Shown piece by piece: positions 1 through 7,901 of a DNA stretch of 64,000 nt (its first letter is position 1; each line of letters starts with the position of its first letter). The stretch comes from Streptomyces roseicoloratus (GTDB lineage Bacteria; Actinomycetota; Actinomycetes; Streptomycetales; Streptomycetaceae). The position numbers and the translations under genes are program-made. The stretch is taken from NCBI RefSeq assembly GCF_004117935.1, contig NZ_SDOY01000112.1, positions 62,001 through 126,000 of the forward strand, in the 5' to 3' direction. A model generated the notes under the pieces. It did no database searches. It had not been told where the DNA came from and saw only the letters and a program-made list of their open reading frames with translations.

Positions 1-386
1 TCCACGACCGCGACATGGTGCCCGTCGTCTGCCCTCCGGGCATGACGGCCGACGGGCAGGCGACCAACGTCGACGCCGACCGCATGGCCTGCGCGATCGC
101 GGGGGCCTGGCGCGCCGACCGGCTGCTGCTGTTCACGGACACCCCCGGCCTGCTCGCCGACCGGGACGACCCCTCCTCGACCATCCGCTCGCTGAGCCGG
201 GACGAGGCGGAGGAACTGGTGCCCCGCCTCAGCGGTGGCATGCGGATGAAGATCGCCGCCGCCGTCGAGGCGCTCGACAACGGCGCGCAGACGGTCCAGG
301 TGTGCGACGGCCGCGTGGACTCGCCCCTCGCAGCAGCTCTGCGCGGGGCCGGCACCCTCATAGGAAAGGGCCTTGGCTCGCCGTGA
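1..386 (+). CDS. AmCP/LysW-type amino acid kinase (LysZ/ArgB family), 3' part
   Basis: The left edge cuts this gene; codons run from base 3, leaving about 127 C-terminal residues. The segment carries the amino-acid-kinase features NVDADRMA and TDTPGLL, then a GGMRMK motif and a terminal GTLIGKG, which match LysZ ([LysW]-aminoadipate kinase) and ArgB. These enzymes phosphorylate the side-chain carboxylate of an N-blocked amino acid before reduction to the semialdehyde. The stop overlaps the start of a LysK-like hydrolase (GTGA at 383-386). That pairing argues for the carrier-protein pathway rather than ordinary arginine synthesis, because argB is normally beside argJ/argD. The carrier protein, ligase and reductase are expected upstream, outside the window. 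ArgB remains the alternative. Confidence 0.85.
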   Translation, partial: HDRDMVPVVCPPGMTADGQATNVDADRMACAIAGAWRADRLLLFTDTPGLLADRDDPSSTIRSLSRDEAEELVPRLSGGMRMKIAAAVEALDNGAQTVQVCDGRVDSPLAAALRGAGTLIGKGLGSP

Positions 387-1471
387 CGATCCGACATCTC
401 AACGCTCCGGAGCAGGGGTTGACCGACGCCGAGGCCGTCGCGCTGCTCGCCGAGGTCGTGGCCATCCCCTCCGTCTCCGGCGGTGAACGGCAACTGGCCG
501 AGCGGCTGCGGAACGTCGCTCTCGGCCTGGGCGCCGAAAGCCACCTCGACGAGGTGGGGAACGTGCACGTCGTCGTCGGGCACGGCGCGCACACGGTCAT
601 GCTGCTCAGCCATCTGGACACCGTGCCCGGCGCGGTGCCCTTCGAGCAGAGCGACCGGCTGATCCGGGGCCGTGGCGCCGTCGACGCCAAGGGGCCCCTG
701 ACGGCGATGCTCGTCGCCGCGCTGACCAGCCGCGACCTCGGCATCCGCATCCACTGGGTGGGCGTCGTCGAGGAGGAGGCGCTGTGGTCGCGGGGCGCCG
801 AGCACGTCCGTGAGACCGTCCCCGTGCCCGACGCCGTGATCGTCGGGGAACCGAGTGGCGCGTCGTCGGTGACCCTGGGCTACAAGGGCATGGTCGAACT
901 CAAGGTGACGTGCGACGTTCCCCGCACGCACACCGCGACCCCCGGGCCGAAGTCCAGCGAGATCCTGGTCCGGGCCCTCTCCGGGCTCCTCGACACCTAC
1001 GCGGCCGACGGAAACGCGCACTTCAAGGACATCGGCATGATCATCAGGGACGGCCTGTTCGAGCCGTTCACGAGTTCGTGCTCGCTCACCTTCCGCACCC
1101 CTCCGGGCACGGACTCCGGCGAACTGCTCCGGAACGTCTCGGCGATCCTCGGCGGGGAGGTCGAGGTGGCGATGGTGTACGAGGTGCCGCCCGTCGTGGC
1201 CTCCCGGAGTTCCCTGTGCGTCCGCGCCCTGTCCCGCGCGATCCGGCTCGAGGGGTTCCAGCCCGGCCACAAGCTCAAGACGGGCACGAGCGACATGAAC
1301 ACCTTGAGCAGGACCTGGCAGGTCCCCATGGCCACCTACGGCCCCGGGGATTCCCACGAGGACCACACCGACAGCGAGCACATTCTCGTCCAGGAATACC
1401 TCGCCGGTATTCGCATTCTGCGAACAGCCCTGCGTGAAATCGAAACGTCTCTGAGGGGGACGGCTTCATGA
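383..1471 (+). CDS. M20 family metallohydrolase, LysK-like ([AmCP]-amino acid hydrolase)
   Basis: This is a 362-residue M20 zinc hydrolase. The metal-binding elements are visible: His77 in LLSHLDTVPG, Asp101 in GRGAVDAKG, the catalytic Glu region VVEEEA (about 129-133) and GEPSG. LysK enzymes release the finished amino acid from the C-terminal Glu of the LysW/AmCP carrier. The GTG at 383 is preferred because it overlaps the upstream kinase stop by 4 bp; an in-frame ATG at 302 lies deep inside the kinase gene. The 3' end overlaps the sulfotransferase start (ATGA at 1468-1471). The three genes are therefore translationally coupled, which supports one biosynthetic unit. ArgE/DapE-like deacylation is the less likely alternative. 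Confidence 0.87.
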   Translation: MTIRHLNAPEQGLTDAEAVALLAEVVAIPSVSGGERQLAERLRNVALGLGAESHLDEVGNVHVVVGHGAHTVMLLSHLDTVPGAVPFEQSDRLIRGRGAVDAKGPLTAMLVAALTSRDLGIRIHWVGVVEEEALWSRGAEHVRETVPVPDAVIVGEPSGASSVTLGYKGMVELKVTCDVPRTHTATPGPKSSEILVRALSGLLDTYAADGNAHFKDIGMIIRDGLFEPFTSSCSLTFRTPPGTDSGELLRNVSAILGGEVEVAMVYEVPPVVASRSSLCVRALSRAIRLEGFQPGHKLKTGTSDMNTLSRTWQVPMATYGPGDSHEDHTDSEHILVQEYLAGIRILRTALREIETSLRGTAS

Positions 1472-2196
1472 CGGAACAGCCGATGCTTCTGGCTCTGTGG
1501 TCCGTGCCGCGTTCACGTTCCACGGCATTCGAGCGGGCGATGTACGAACGCGGCGATTTCCTGGTGATCCACGAGCCGTTCTCGCGCGTGAGCGACTTCG
1601 GCGAGGTCGACGTCGAGGGCCGTACGTGCACGAGCCAGGAGCAGGTGATGGCCGCGCTCGTCGACCTGGCGGCCGGCCGGCCGGTCTTCTTCAAGGACAC
1701 GACCGACTTCCGCATCGACCGCCTCGGCGCGAACCCCGGCTTCCTGGAGCGGTGCCGGCACGCGGCCATGGTCCGGAACCCCGGTGACACCGTGCGCTCG
1801 CACCTGGTGATGCAGGCCGACGCCCCGTCGGAGGCCATGGGGTTCGGGAACCTGTGGGACATCGTCTCGGCGGTGACGGACGCGGGCCTGCCGATGCACC
1901 TGGTCGACGGCGACCGGCTGGCCGACGACGCGGAGGCGGAGATGCGGCGGTACTGCGAGGCCGTGGGGATCGTGTTCATGGCCGAGTCCCTCGCGTTCCG
2001 GCGGGAACCCCCGGCGAGCTGGAAGGCCACCGAGCGCTGGCACGCCGGCGCCAGCGAGTCGAGCGCGCTGGGGGCGTCCCCCGCCGCGAGGAAGCGGCTG
2101 TCGGACGAGCTGGAGAACGTCGCCCTCGCCTTCGAGCGGGATCAGCTGCCGTACTACGAACGCATCAGGGAAACTCTCGGCGGAGTCGGCGTTTGA
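1468..2196 (+). CDS. PAPS-dependent sulfotransferase family protein
   Basis: This 242-residue protein has a P-loop-like 5'-phosphosulfate-binding element near residues 11-24 (WSVPRSRSTAF), a following FKDTTDF strand near 74, and a 3'-phosphate-binding VRNPGDTVRSH near 93-103, as in small bacterial sulfotransferases. Such enzymes transfer sulfate from PAPS to a hydroxyl. Its coupling to AmCP-pathway genes and the cysC-cysD-cysN set at the cluster end suggests sulfation of a hydroxyl on the carrier-derived amino acid. In azabicyclic-aziridine pathways that sulfate is the leaving group for ring closure. The function is inferred from family and context; the substrate cannot be read from sequence. 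Confidence 0.8.
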   Translation: MTEQPMLLALWSVPRSRSTAFERAMYERGDFLVIHEPFSRVSDFGEVDVEGRTCTSQEQVMAALVDLAAGRPVFFKDTTDFRIDRLGANPGFLERCRHAAMVRNPGDTVRSHLVMQADAPSEAMGFGNLWDIVSAVTDAGLPMHLVDGDRLADDAEAEMRRYCEAVGIVFMAESLAFRREPPASWKATERWHAGASESSALGASPAARKRLSDELENVALAFERDQLPYYERIRETLGGVGV

Positions 2197-2266
2197 CGTC
2201 CCGGGTCGCCGGTCCGGCACAGCGGAAACGGAATTGGCCGGTTTCCGAGGACCGCCGGGCGTCGTA

Positions 2267-2278
2267 TGTCCCGGGACA
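2267..2278. promoter_or_regulatory. perfect 12-bp palindrome upstream of the MFS gene
   Basis: TGTCCCGGGACA is a perfect inverted repeat in the 168-bp gap between the sulfotransferase and MFS genes. A partial copy (GTCCCGGGT) lies just after the sulfotransferase stop. The position suits an operator for the exporter gene, but no cognate regulator can be assigned. Confidence 0.35.
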
Positions 2279-2364
2279 GTAGGGTGCAGCGAGCGCCGAA
2301 GCTTATGGCATGGCGAGACGAATAACGCAGGAAAATGCGGGTCGAGGATGACAGGGGATCGGAT

Positions 2365-3615
2365 ATGACGTTGGGCCGGAATTTCACCAAACTCTGGTGG
2401 TCCCAGGGCCTGTCGAACCTTGGTGACGGTCTGGTGCTGGCCGCCGTGCCCCTCCTCGCCGTCACCATGACCCGCGACCCGTTGCTGGTCGCGGGGCTGA
2501 GCGTGGCGCAGTTCCTGCCGTGGCTCGTCTTCACCCTGCCGGCGGGGGCCCTCGCCGACCGCATCGACCGGCGACTCATCATGGTGGCGGGCAACCTGGT
2601 CCGTGCGGTGGGCTTCGGCCTGCTCGTCCTGACGCTCGTCGCCGACGTGCGCAGCATCGCGGTCCTCTACCTCGCGGTGTTCCTCGCCGGCACGGCCGAG
2701 ACGCTCGTGGACAACGCGGCACTCACGGTGCCGCCGCGCCTGGTGCAGCGCGCCGACCTGGAGCGGGCGAACGGCCGGCTCTTCGCCACCCAGTCGGCCA
2801 TCAACAACTTCATCGGACCCACCGCGGGTGCCGCCCTGTTCGCGATGTCGGCGGTCATGGTCTTCTCCTCCACGGCGGGGCTCTTCGCGCTCGGCGCGCT
2901 GGCCGCCTTCATGCTGCCGCGGATGATGCCGACCGCGACCGACACGAGTGGCGACAAGCACACGCCCGGCGAGGTCGTGCGCAGCATCAGGGAAGGCTGG
3001 TCGTACTTCTGGAACCACCGTCTGCTGCGGCGGGTGGCGTTCATCTCCGGTTCGATCAACCTGTTCTCGTCCGCCACCGGCGGTCTGCTCGTCCTCCTGG
3101 TGACCGGCCCCCTGGGCGTGTCCGCTTCGTGGTACGGCCTGTTCATCGCCATCCCGGCCGTGGGCGCCGTCCTCGGCTCGCTGATCGCCGCGCGGGTGGT
3201 TCCGGCCATCGGCGGCGGCCTGGTCACCTGGCTCGCCGCGCTCGTGCCCGCCGCCAGCTACGTCGTCCTCGGTCTCAGCGGCAGCATCGTCCTCTCCGAG
3301 GTCGTGATGTTCCTCGCCGCGGTCGCCACGGCCCTGAACCAGATCGTGGTCAGCACGCTCCGGCAGGCCGTCGTCCCCGACGGGCTCCTCGGCCGGGTCA
3401 CCGCCGGCTACCGCCTGATCGTGCTCGGCGCGGTGCCGGTCGGGGCGCTCCTCGGCGGCGGCCTGGGGCGCTGGCTGGGCCCGGAGACCACGTTCGTCGT
3501 CTGCGGCGTCGGGCTGACGGCGGCGGCGGTCGTCTTCGCCTCCCGGGTCACGACCCGCGCCCTGCGCGAGGCGGAGGAGACCGCCCGGGCGGAGGCCTCC
3601 GAAGCGGTCGCCTGA
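2365..3615 (+). CDS. MFS exporter (MFS_3-type), likely cluster efflux pump
   Basis: This is a roughly 416-residue major-facilitator protein with about 12 hydrophobic segments. It shows the loop 2-3 signature in ALADRIDRRLIM and an N-terminal FTKLWWSQGLSNLGDG typical of MFS_3 drug exporters. The ATG at 2365 is chosen because AGGGG at 2353-2357 lies 7 nt upstream; an in-frame ATG at 2335 has a poorer Shine-Dalgarno sequence. The gene sits between the tailoring and NRPS genes, so export of the cluster product and self-protection is the natural inference. The C-terminus is a hydrophilic Glu/Ala-rich tail. Confidence 0.85.
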   Translation: MTLGRNFTKLWWSQGLSNLGDGLVLAAVPLLAVTMTRDPLLVAGLSVAQFLPWLVFTLPAGALADRIDRRLIMVAGNLVRAVGFGLLVLTLVADVRSIAVLYLAVFLAGTAETLVDNAALTVPPRLVQRADLERANGRLFATQSAINNFIGPTAGAALFAMSAVMVFSSTAGLFALGALAAFMLPRMMPTATDTSGDKHTPGEVVRSIREGWSYFWNHRLLRRVAFISGSINLFSSATGGLLVLLVTGPLGVSASWYGLFIAIPAVGAVLGSLIAARVVPAIGGGLVTWLAALVPAASYVVLGLSGSIVLSEVVMFLAAVATALNQIVVSTLRQAVVPDGLLGRVTAGYRLIVLGAVPVGALLGGGLGRWLGPETTFVVCGVGLTAAAVVFASRVTTRALREAEETARAEASEAVA

Positions 3616-3651
3616 ACCCGAAGCCCGAACCGGCCTTTCCCACCGATCCCT

Positions 3652-3698
3652 TGAACAAGCCGGTCCTGAACAAGCCGGCCCCTGAACAAGCCGGCCCC
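3652..3698 (+). repeat. three tandem 15-16 bp repeats in the MFS-VOC gap
   Basis: Three contiguous copies of TGAACAAGCCGGYCC(C) occupy 3652-3666, 3667-3682 and 3683-3698, directly after the MFS gene and 22 bp before the VOC start. The first copy differs by one C/T. They could be a slippage product, a post-transcriptional spacer or protein-binding repeats; nothing decides between these. Confidence 0.8.
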
Positions 3699-3720
3699 CT
3701 CCCAGAAAGAGCACGCCCTG

Positions 3721-4077
3721 ATGACCCTGATCCTGTCGCACACGACGGTCGACGCACGCGACCCCTACGCGCTGGCGCAATGGTGGTGCGAACTGGCGGA
3801 GTTCACCCCGCACGAGGGAGTGAGCCCGGGATCGGACGAGTGCTACGTGATCACCGGGACCGGACACACGGTGCTCTTCAACCTCGTGCCCGACGAGAAG
3901 ACCGTGAAGAACCGCGTCCACTTCTGCCTGCGCCCCGACGGCCGCTCGCAGGACGAGGAGGTGGACCGTGCGATCGCGCTGGGAGCGAGCGTCGTCACCG
4001 ACTTCCGCGGCTCGTACGGGTGGGTGGTCATGGCCGATCCGGAGGGCAACGAGTTCTGCGTCCTGTCCCGGAAGTAG
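3721..4077 (+). CDS. VOC-superfamily (glyoxalase/bleomycin-resistance-like) protein
   Basis: This 118-residue single-domain protein has the beta-alpha-beta pattern of the vicinal-oxygen-chelate fold: an N-terminal LSHTTVDARDPYALAQWW, a central VHFCLRP strand and a C-terminal MADPEGNEFCVL. This layout fits the glyoxalase_6 subgroup, found both as enzymes and as drug-binding resistance proteins. The start has a weak Shine-Dalgarno sequence (AGAAAGAG). Lying between an exporter and the NRPS carrier gene, it may bind or detoxify the product as a self-resistance protein. A catalytic role in the pathway is equally possible. Confidence 0.7.
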   Translation: MTLILSHTTVDARDPYALAQWWCELAEFTPHEGVSPGSDECYVITGTGHTVLFNLVPDEKTVKNRVHFCLRPDGRSQDEEVDRAIALGASVVTDFRGSYGWVVMADPEGNEFCVLSRK

Positions 4078-4134
4078 AGGGGCCCTCCGCCCCGTGAGCC
4101 CAGTGAAGACCAACAGTCCAGAACAGGAGATCCC

Positions 4135-4407
4135 GTGACCGAGAACCACGGTGTGCGCGAGGTCGAGTACGAGCAGCCGACGAACGAGCTGGAGGAGGAG
4201 ATCGCCGCCGTCATGGCGGAGGTCCTGTCCGTCGACCGGGTCGGCCGGCGCGACAGCTTCTACGACCTCGGCGGCACGTCGCTGTCCGCCATCCGCATCT
4301 GCGCCCGCATCGAGCGGCGGCTCGGTCTCCGCGTCGACCCCCTGTGGCTTCTCGACCACGACGAGCTGGCCGACTTCGCCGAGCAGATCCGGCTGGGTGC
4401 GGAATGA
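4135..4407 (+). CDS. stand-alone peptidyl/acyl carrier protein
   Basis: This 90-residue carrier protein has the phosphopantetheine site DLGGTSLSAIR, with Ser49 as the attachment residue. Ser49 should carry the 4'-phosphopantetheine arm that accepts the aminoacyl-AMP made by the adjacent adenylation protein. It starts with GTG at 4135 behind AGGAG at about 4124. Its stop overlaps the adenylation gene (ATGA at 4404-4407), so carrier and adenylation proteins are made together. The C-terminal helix and N-terminal acidic extension are normal for free-standing NRPS carriers. Confidence 0.9.
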   Translation: MTENHGVREVEYEQPTNELEEEIAAVMAEVLSVDRVGRRDSFYDLGGTSLSAIRICARIERRLGLRVDPLWLLDHDELADFAEQIRLGAE

Positions 4408-5927
4408 CCGAGGTGAGGACTCCGCAGCCGCGCGGCGTGCACACCGCGGTGCTCCGGCACGCCGAGGCGTCCCCCGCCGCCCTCGCCCTGGTCCACGGAG
4501 ACCAGCGCGTCGACTACCGGACGCTCACCGAGGCGTCGGCGACCCTGGCCGGCCGCCTCGTCGGATGGGGCGTGAAGCCCGGCGACATCGTCCCCCTCCT
4601 GGTGCCGCGCGGCGCCCACCTCGTCGCCGTCCAGCTCGCCGTGCTGATGAGCGGAGCCGCGTACGCCACCCTCGACCCGCGCTGGCCGGCGAGCCGCATC
4701 GAGGCGATCCTGTCCCAGCTCGACGACCCGGTCGTCCTCGGCCTGCCGGGCGGCGAGCCCCTCGGCGTCACCCGGACGATCGCCCCGGAGCCCCTGGCCG
4801 ACCTGGCGCGGGCCGGTGCCGAGGACCGGTTCGAGCCGGTGTCCGTCGAGCTGGACGACCCGGCGATGGTGTTCTTCACCTCGGGCAGCACGGGCGTCCC
4901 GAAGGGGGTGCTCACCCCTCACCGCGCCGTCACCCGCATGTTCGGCCCGGGCGGACTGGACGGCTTCGGGCCGGGACGCATCGCCGCGCAGGTCGCGCCC
5001 GCGGCCTGGGACATGTACGCCTTCGAGCTGTGGGGCCAGCTGACCGCCGGCGGCGCCGTCGTCGTCGTCGACGACAACCACCTGATGCCCGGCCGGCTGC
5101 GCGCCCTCGTCGCCGACGACCACGTCGACACGATGTGGCTGACCACCTCCCTGTTCAACCTGATCGTCGACGAGGACCTCGACGCCTTCGAGGGACTGGA
5201 GACGCTCTACGTCGGCGGCGAGAAGCAGTCCCCGCGCCACGTCCGGATGTTCCTGGAACGCTTCCCCGGCCTGCCGCTCTGGAACGGTTTCGGACCGGCC
5301 GAGAACTGCATGCTGACGTCGGTGCACCGGATGGTGCCGGCCGACACCGACGTACCGTCGGGCATCCCCGTCGGCGTGCCCGTGCCCGGCACGACGGTGG
5401 TCCTCCTGCGGGAGGACGGCTCGCCCGCGGCACCCGGCGAGCGCGGCGAGATCGTCACCTTCGGGCCCGGAGTGGCCCTGGGCTATCTCCGCAACGAGCT
5501 GCTGACCCGCGAACGGTTCCCCGAGCTGGAGGTGGCGGGCGAGAAGCGCCGCGCCTACCGCACCGGCGACCTCGGGCTCTTCGACGACCGCGGGATCCTG
5601 CACTACCACGGCCGCGGCGACCGGCAGGTCAAGCTCAGCGGCAACCGGATCGAGCTGGGCGACATCGAGGCCGCCGCCGCGGCCACCCCCGGGATCCGCA
5701 CCTGCGCCGCCGTCGCGCGCACCGACGAGGGCGGCACGGTCGACCACATCGCGCTGGTCTACACCCTCGTCGAGGGTCACTCGCCGACCCCGCGGGAGGT
5801 GCGCAGGCACCTCGCCACCCTGCTCCCGGCGTACGCCGTGCCCACCAGGTTCGAGCCGATGGACGAGCTGCCGCGACGCGAGAACGGCAAGGTCGACCTC
5901 ACGGCTCTGGAGAGGCGCCCCGTCTGA
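4404..5927 (+). CDS. stand-alone NRPS adenylation protein, valine-like pocket
   Basis: This 507-residue amino-acid adenylation protein has A3 FFTSGSTGVPKG, A5 NGFGPAEN, A7 YRTGD, A8 RGDRQVKLSGNRIELG and A10 ENGKVDL, with the catalytic Lys near the C-terminus. Reading the ten pocket positions by eye gives approximately D-M-F-W-Y-G-G-M-L-K. This resembles valine codes (D-A-F-W-x-G-G-T-F-K), so a branched aliphatic amino acid is the likely substrate. It activates the amino acid as AMP ester and loads the carrier protein encoded immediately upstream. It overlaps that gene by 4 bp and the condensation gene by one base. The ATG at 4404 is chosen over an upstream in-frame ATG at 4344 inside the carrier gene. 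Confidence 0.88.
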   Translation: MTEVRTPQPRGVHTAVLRHAEASPAALALVHGDQRVDYRTLTEASATLAGRLVGWGVKPGDIVPLLVPRGAHLVAVQLAVLMSGAAYATLDPRWPASRIEAILSQLDDPVVLGLPGGEPLGVTRTIAPEPLADLARAGAEDRFEPVSVELDDPAMVFFTSGSTGVPKGVLTPHRAVTRMFGPGGLDGFGPGRIAAQVAPAAWDMYAFELWGQLTAGGAVVVVDDNHLMPGRLRALVADDHVDTMWLTTSLFNLIVDEDLDAFEGLETLYVGGEKQSPRHVRMFLERFPGLPLWNGFGPAENCMLTSVHRMVPADTDVPSGIPVGVPVPGTTVVLLREDGSPAAPGERGEIVTFGPGVALGYLRNELLTRERFPELEVAGEKRRAYRTGDLGLFDDRGILHYHGRGDRQVKLSGNRIELGDIEAAAAATPGIRTCAAVARTDEGGTVDHIALVYTLVEGHSPTPREVRRHLATLLPAYAVPTRFEPMDELPRRENGKVDLTALERRPV

Positions 5928-7225
5928 TGCGCGAATTCCCCCAGACCTTCGAACAGGAGGCGCTCTGGATCGCCGACCAGTTCATGGGCGCCCCCTCTCC
6001 GTTCCTCGAGACCTGGGCCCAGCACGTCACGGGCCCCCTCGACGTCCCCGCCCTGGAACGCGCCCTGAGCACCCTGGTGCGGCGGCACGAGGTGCTGCGC
6101 ACCACCTTCACGCATGGCGAGACCGGCACGGTCCAGCGCGTCCACCCGGTCGGCGCCGTCCCCTTCGAACGGCTTCCGTGGCCCGGCGGGGACCTCCACG
6201 AGACCCTGCGCCGGGCCGGGCAGCGCCCGCTCGACCTCACCGAGTCGCCCGCCCGGATGACGGTGTACGACTACGCGCCGGACGAGTACGTGCTGCTGCT
6301 GCAGATCCACCACGTCGCCGTCGACGACGCCTCCCTGGCGCTGCTCGACCACGAGCTGTCCGCCCTGTACACCGAGGAGACCGGCGGCGAGCCGGCGAAG
6401 CTCACCCCGCCGGGAACGACGCTCGGCGCGTACGCCCTGCGGACGCGGGAGGCCGGGATCGCCCCGGAGGACCTGGCGTTCTGGGACGGTTTCCTGGACG
6501 GGGCGCCGCCCCTCACCCAGCTGCCGCCCCGGGCCCGCCCGCTGCCGGAACGCTCGGGCACCGCGTGCGACTGCGTCCGCGCCACCGTCCCCGACGAGCT
6601 CGGGCGGGCCGTCCGCGCGGCGGCCCGGTCGCTGCGCACCACCCCGAACGTCCTGATGAGCACCTGCCTGGCGGTCACCGTGGCGGCGGTGAACGGCGAC
6701 GACGTCATCGTCTGCAGCCCCGTCTCCCGGCGCGGCGAGCCGGAGCTCGACCACGTCTTCGGCTGCCTCACCGACCTGCTTCCGGTGCGCTACCGGGTCC
6801 CCGCCGACGCCGGCTTCGCCGACGTGTGCGCCGCCGCGAAGCGCGTGTCCCTCGACGTACTGCGCCACCGCCACGTGCCGTTCACCATGGTCGGCGGCGT
6901 CAAGCGCGCGCGAGGCCTGACGTCCGGCACGCGCCTGAACCGGGTCGGCCTCGTGCTCGACGAGACCCCCGGCGACCTGTGCCTCCCCGGCCTGAGCTGC
7001 CGGCGCGTGCACGTCGGGGGTGCCGCGGCGAAGTCCGACTGGCTCCAGTACGTGGTCGCCGACGGCGACGGCTGGGACGTACGGGCCGACTACACCACCG
7101 CGTGCTTCACCGCAGACGAGGCGGCGGTGACGCTCCGGCAGTGGCTGACCGTGCTGGCGGCGGTCGCGGAAGACCCCCGGGTGCCGGTGCGCACCGTGTT
7201 CGGCCTGCTGGCCGGGACCGCATGA
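5927..7225 (+). CDS. stand-alone NRPS condensation-domain protein
   Basis: This is a 432-residue free-standing condensation domain. The active-site motif reads HHVAVDD (about residues 126-132), so the usual HHxxxDG has Asp in place of Gly while both His residues remain. Other family signatures are visible: FEQEALW near the start, RRHEVLRTTF at about 46-55, and SPVSRRGEPELDHVFGCLTDLLP around 265-287. It should form the amide between the carrier-bound amino acid and a second amine, here plausibly the AmCP-derived diamino acid. Its ATG overlaps the adenylation stop (5925-5929), which makes the C-A-T set three separate but coupled proteins. Confidence 0.87.
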   Translation: MREFPQTFEQEALWIADQFMGAPSPFLETWAQHVTGPLDVPALERALSTLVRRHEVLRTTFTHGETGTVQRVHPVGAVPFERLPWPGGDLHETLRRAGQRPLDLTESPARMTVYDYAPDEYVLLLQIHHVAVDDASLALLDHELSALYTEETGGEPAKLTPPGTTLGAYALRTREAGIAPEDLAFWDGFLDGAPPLTQLPPRARPLPERSGTACDCVRATVPDELGRAVRAAARSLRTTPNVLMSTCLAVTVAAVNGDDVIVCSPVSRRGEPELDHVFGCLTDLLPVRYRVPADAGFADVCAAAKRVSLDVLRHRHVPFTMVGGVKRARGLTSGTRLNRVGLVLDETPGDLCLPGLSCRRVHVGGAAAKSDWLQYVVADGDGWDVRADYTTACFTADEAAVTLRQWLTVLAAVAEDPRVPVRTVFGLLAGTA

Positions 7226-7325
7226 CGCGGTGGGCGAACCGGCCGTGCGCCGGCCCGTGTGCGTCGCCCGTCGGCGACGCCCCTCCCCGATGTGAGCGGA
7301 CGTCAAGAAAGAGAGCGACACGCCG

Positions 7326-7901
7326 GTGAAAACGGAACCGCGATCCCACCTGGCGACGCGCGACTGCGCGTGCGGTGCGACGGTATGGCTGACGGGCTTG
7401 CCCAGTTCAGGAAAGACGACGATAGCCAGGGCCGTGGCCGAGCGGCTCCGCGCCGAGGGGCACCGGGTGGAGGTGCTCGACGGCGACGAGTTCCGCGAGA
7501 CCCTCTCGGCGGGGCTCGGCTTCAGCCGCGAGGACCGGCACACCAACGTCCAGCGCATCGGCCTGGTCGCGGAAGTGCTGGCCCGCAACGGCGTGCTGGC
7601 GCTGGTGCCCTCCATCGCCCCCTACGCCGACAGCCGGCGGGCGGTGCGGGAGCGCCACCGGGCCTCGCACACCCCGTACCTGGAGGTCCACGTCGCCACG
7701 CCGTCGAGCACCTGCTCCGAGCGCGACGTGAAGGGCCTGTACGCGAAGCAGGCGGCCGGTGAGATCTCGGGACTGACCGGGGTCGACGACCCGTACGAGG
7801 CACCCGACCTCCCCGACCTGCGCATCCCCGCACACGCGCAGACCGTCGCCGAGTCCGCCGCGTCCCTGCTGAGCCTCCTCGTGGAAAGGCGTCTGATATG
7901 A
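7326..7901 (+). CDS. cysC: adenylylsulfate (APS) kinase
   Basis: This 191-residue APS kinase has a P-loop GLPSSGKT at residues 24-31, DGDEFRE, LGFSREDRHTNVQRIG and a PYADSRR segment, all diagnostic of CysC. It phosphorylates APS to PAPS, the sulfate donor. The start is GTG at 7326 after a 100-bp gap with a purine-rich AAGAAAGAG. Its stop overlaps cysD by 4 bp. Carriage inside a natural-product cluster, beside a sulfotransferase, suggests a dedicated PAPS supply rather than general cysteine synthesis. No sulfite or PAPS reductase genes accompany it. Confidence 0.93.
   Translation: MKTEPRSHLATRDCACGATVWLTGLPSSGKTTIARAVAERLRAEGHRVEVLDGDEFRETLSAGLGFSREDRHTNVQRIGLVAEVLARNGVLALVPSIAPYADSRRAVRERHRASHTPYLEVHVATPSSTCSERDVKGLYAKQAAGEISGLTGVDDPYEAPDLPDLRIPAHAQTVAESAASLLSLLVERRLI

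Noticed and set aside
3652..3698. CRISPR array
   Set aside because: Three abutting 15-16 bp copies with no spacers; the 38289-38372 repeats fail for the same reason.
1513..4359. Very long leftward open frame (948 codons) across the sulfotransferase-MFS-VOC region
   Set aside because: It is antisense to well-recognised genes, has no domain signal and reflects GC-rich codon bias.
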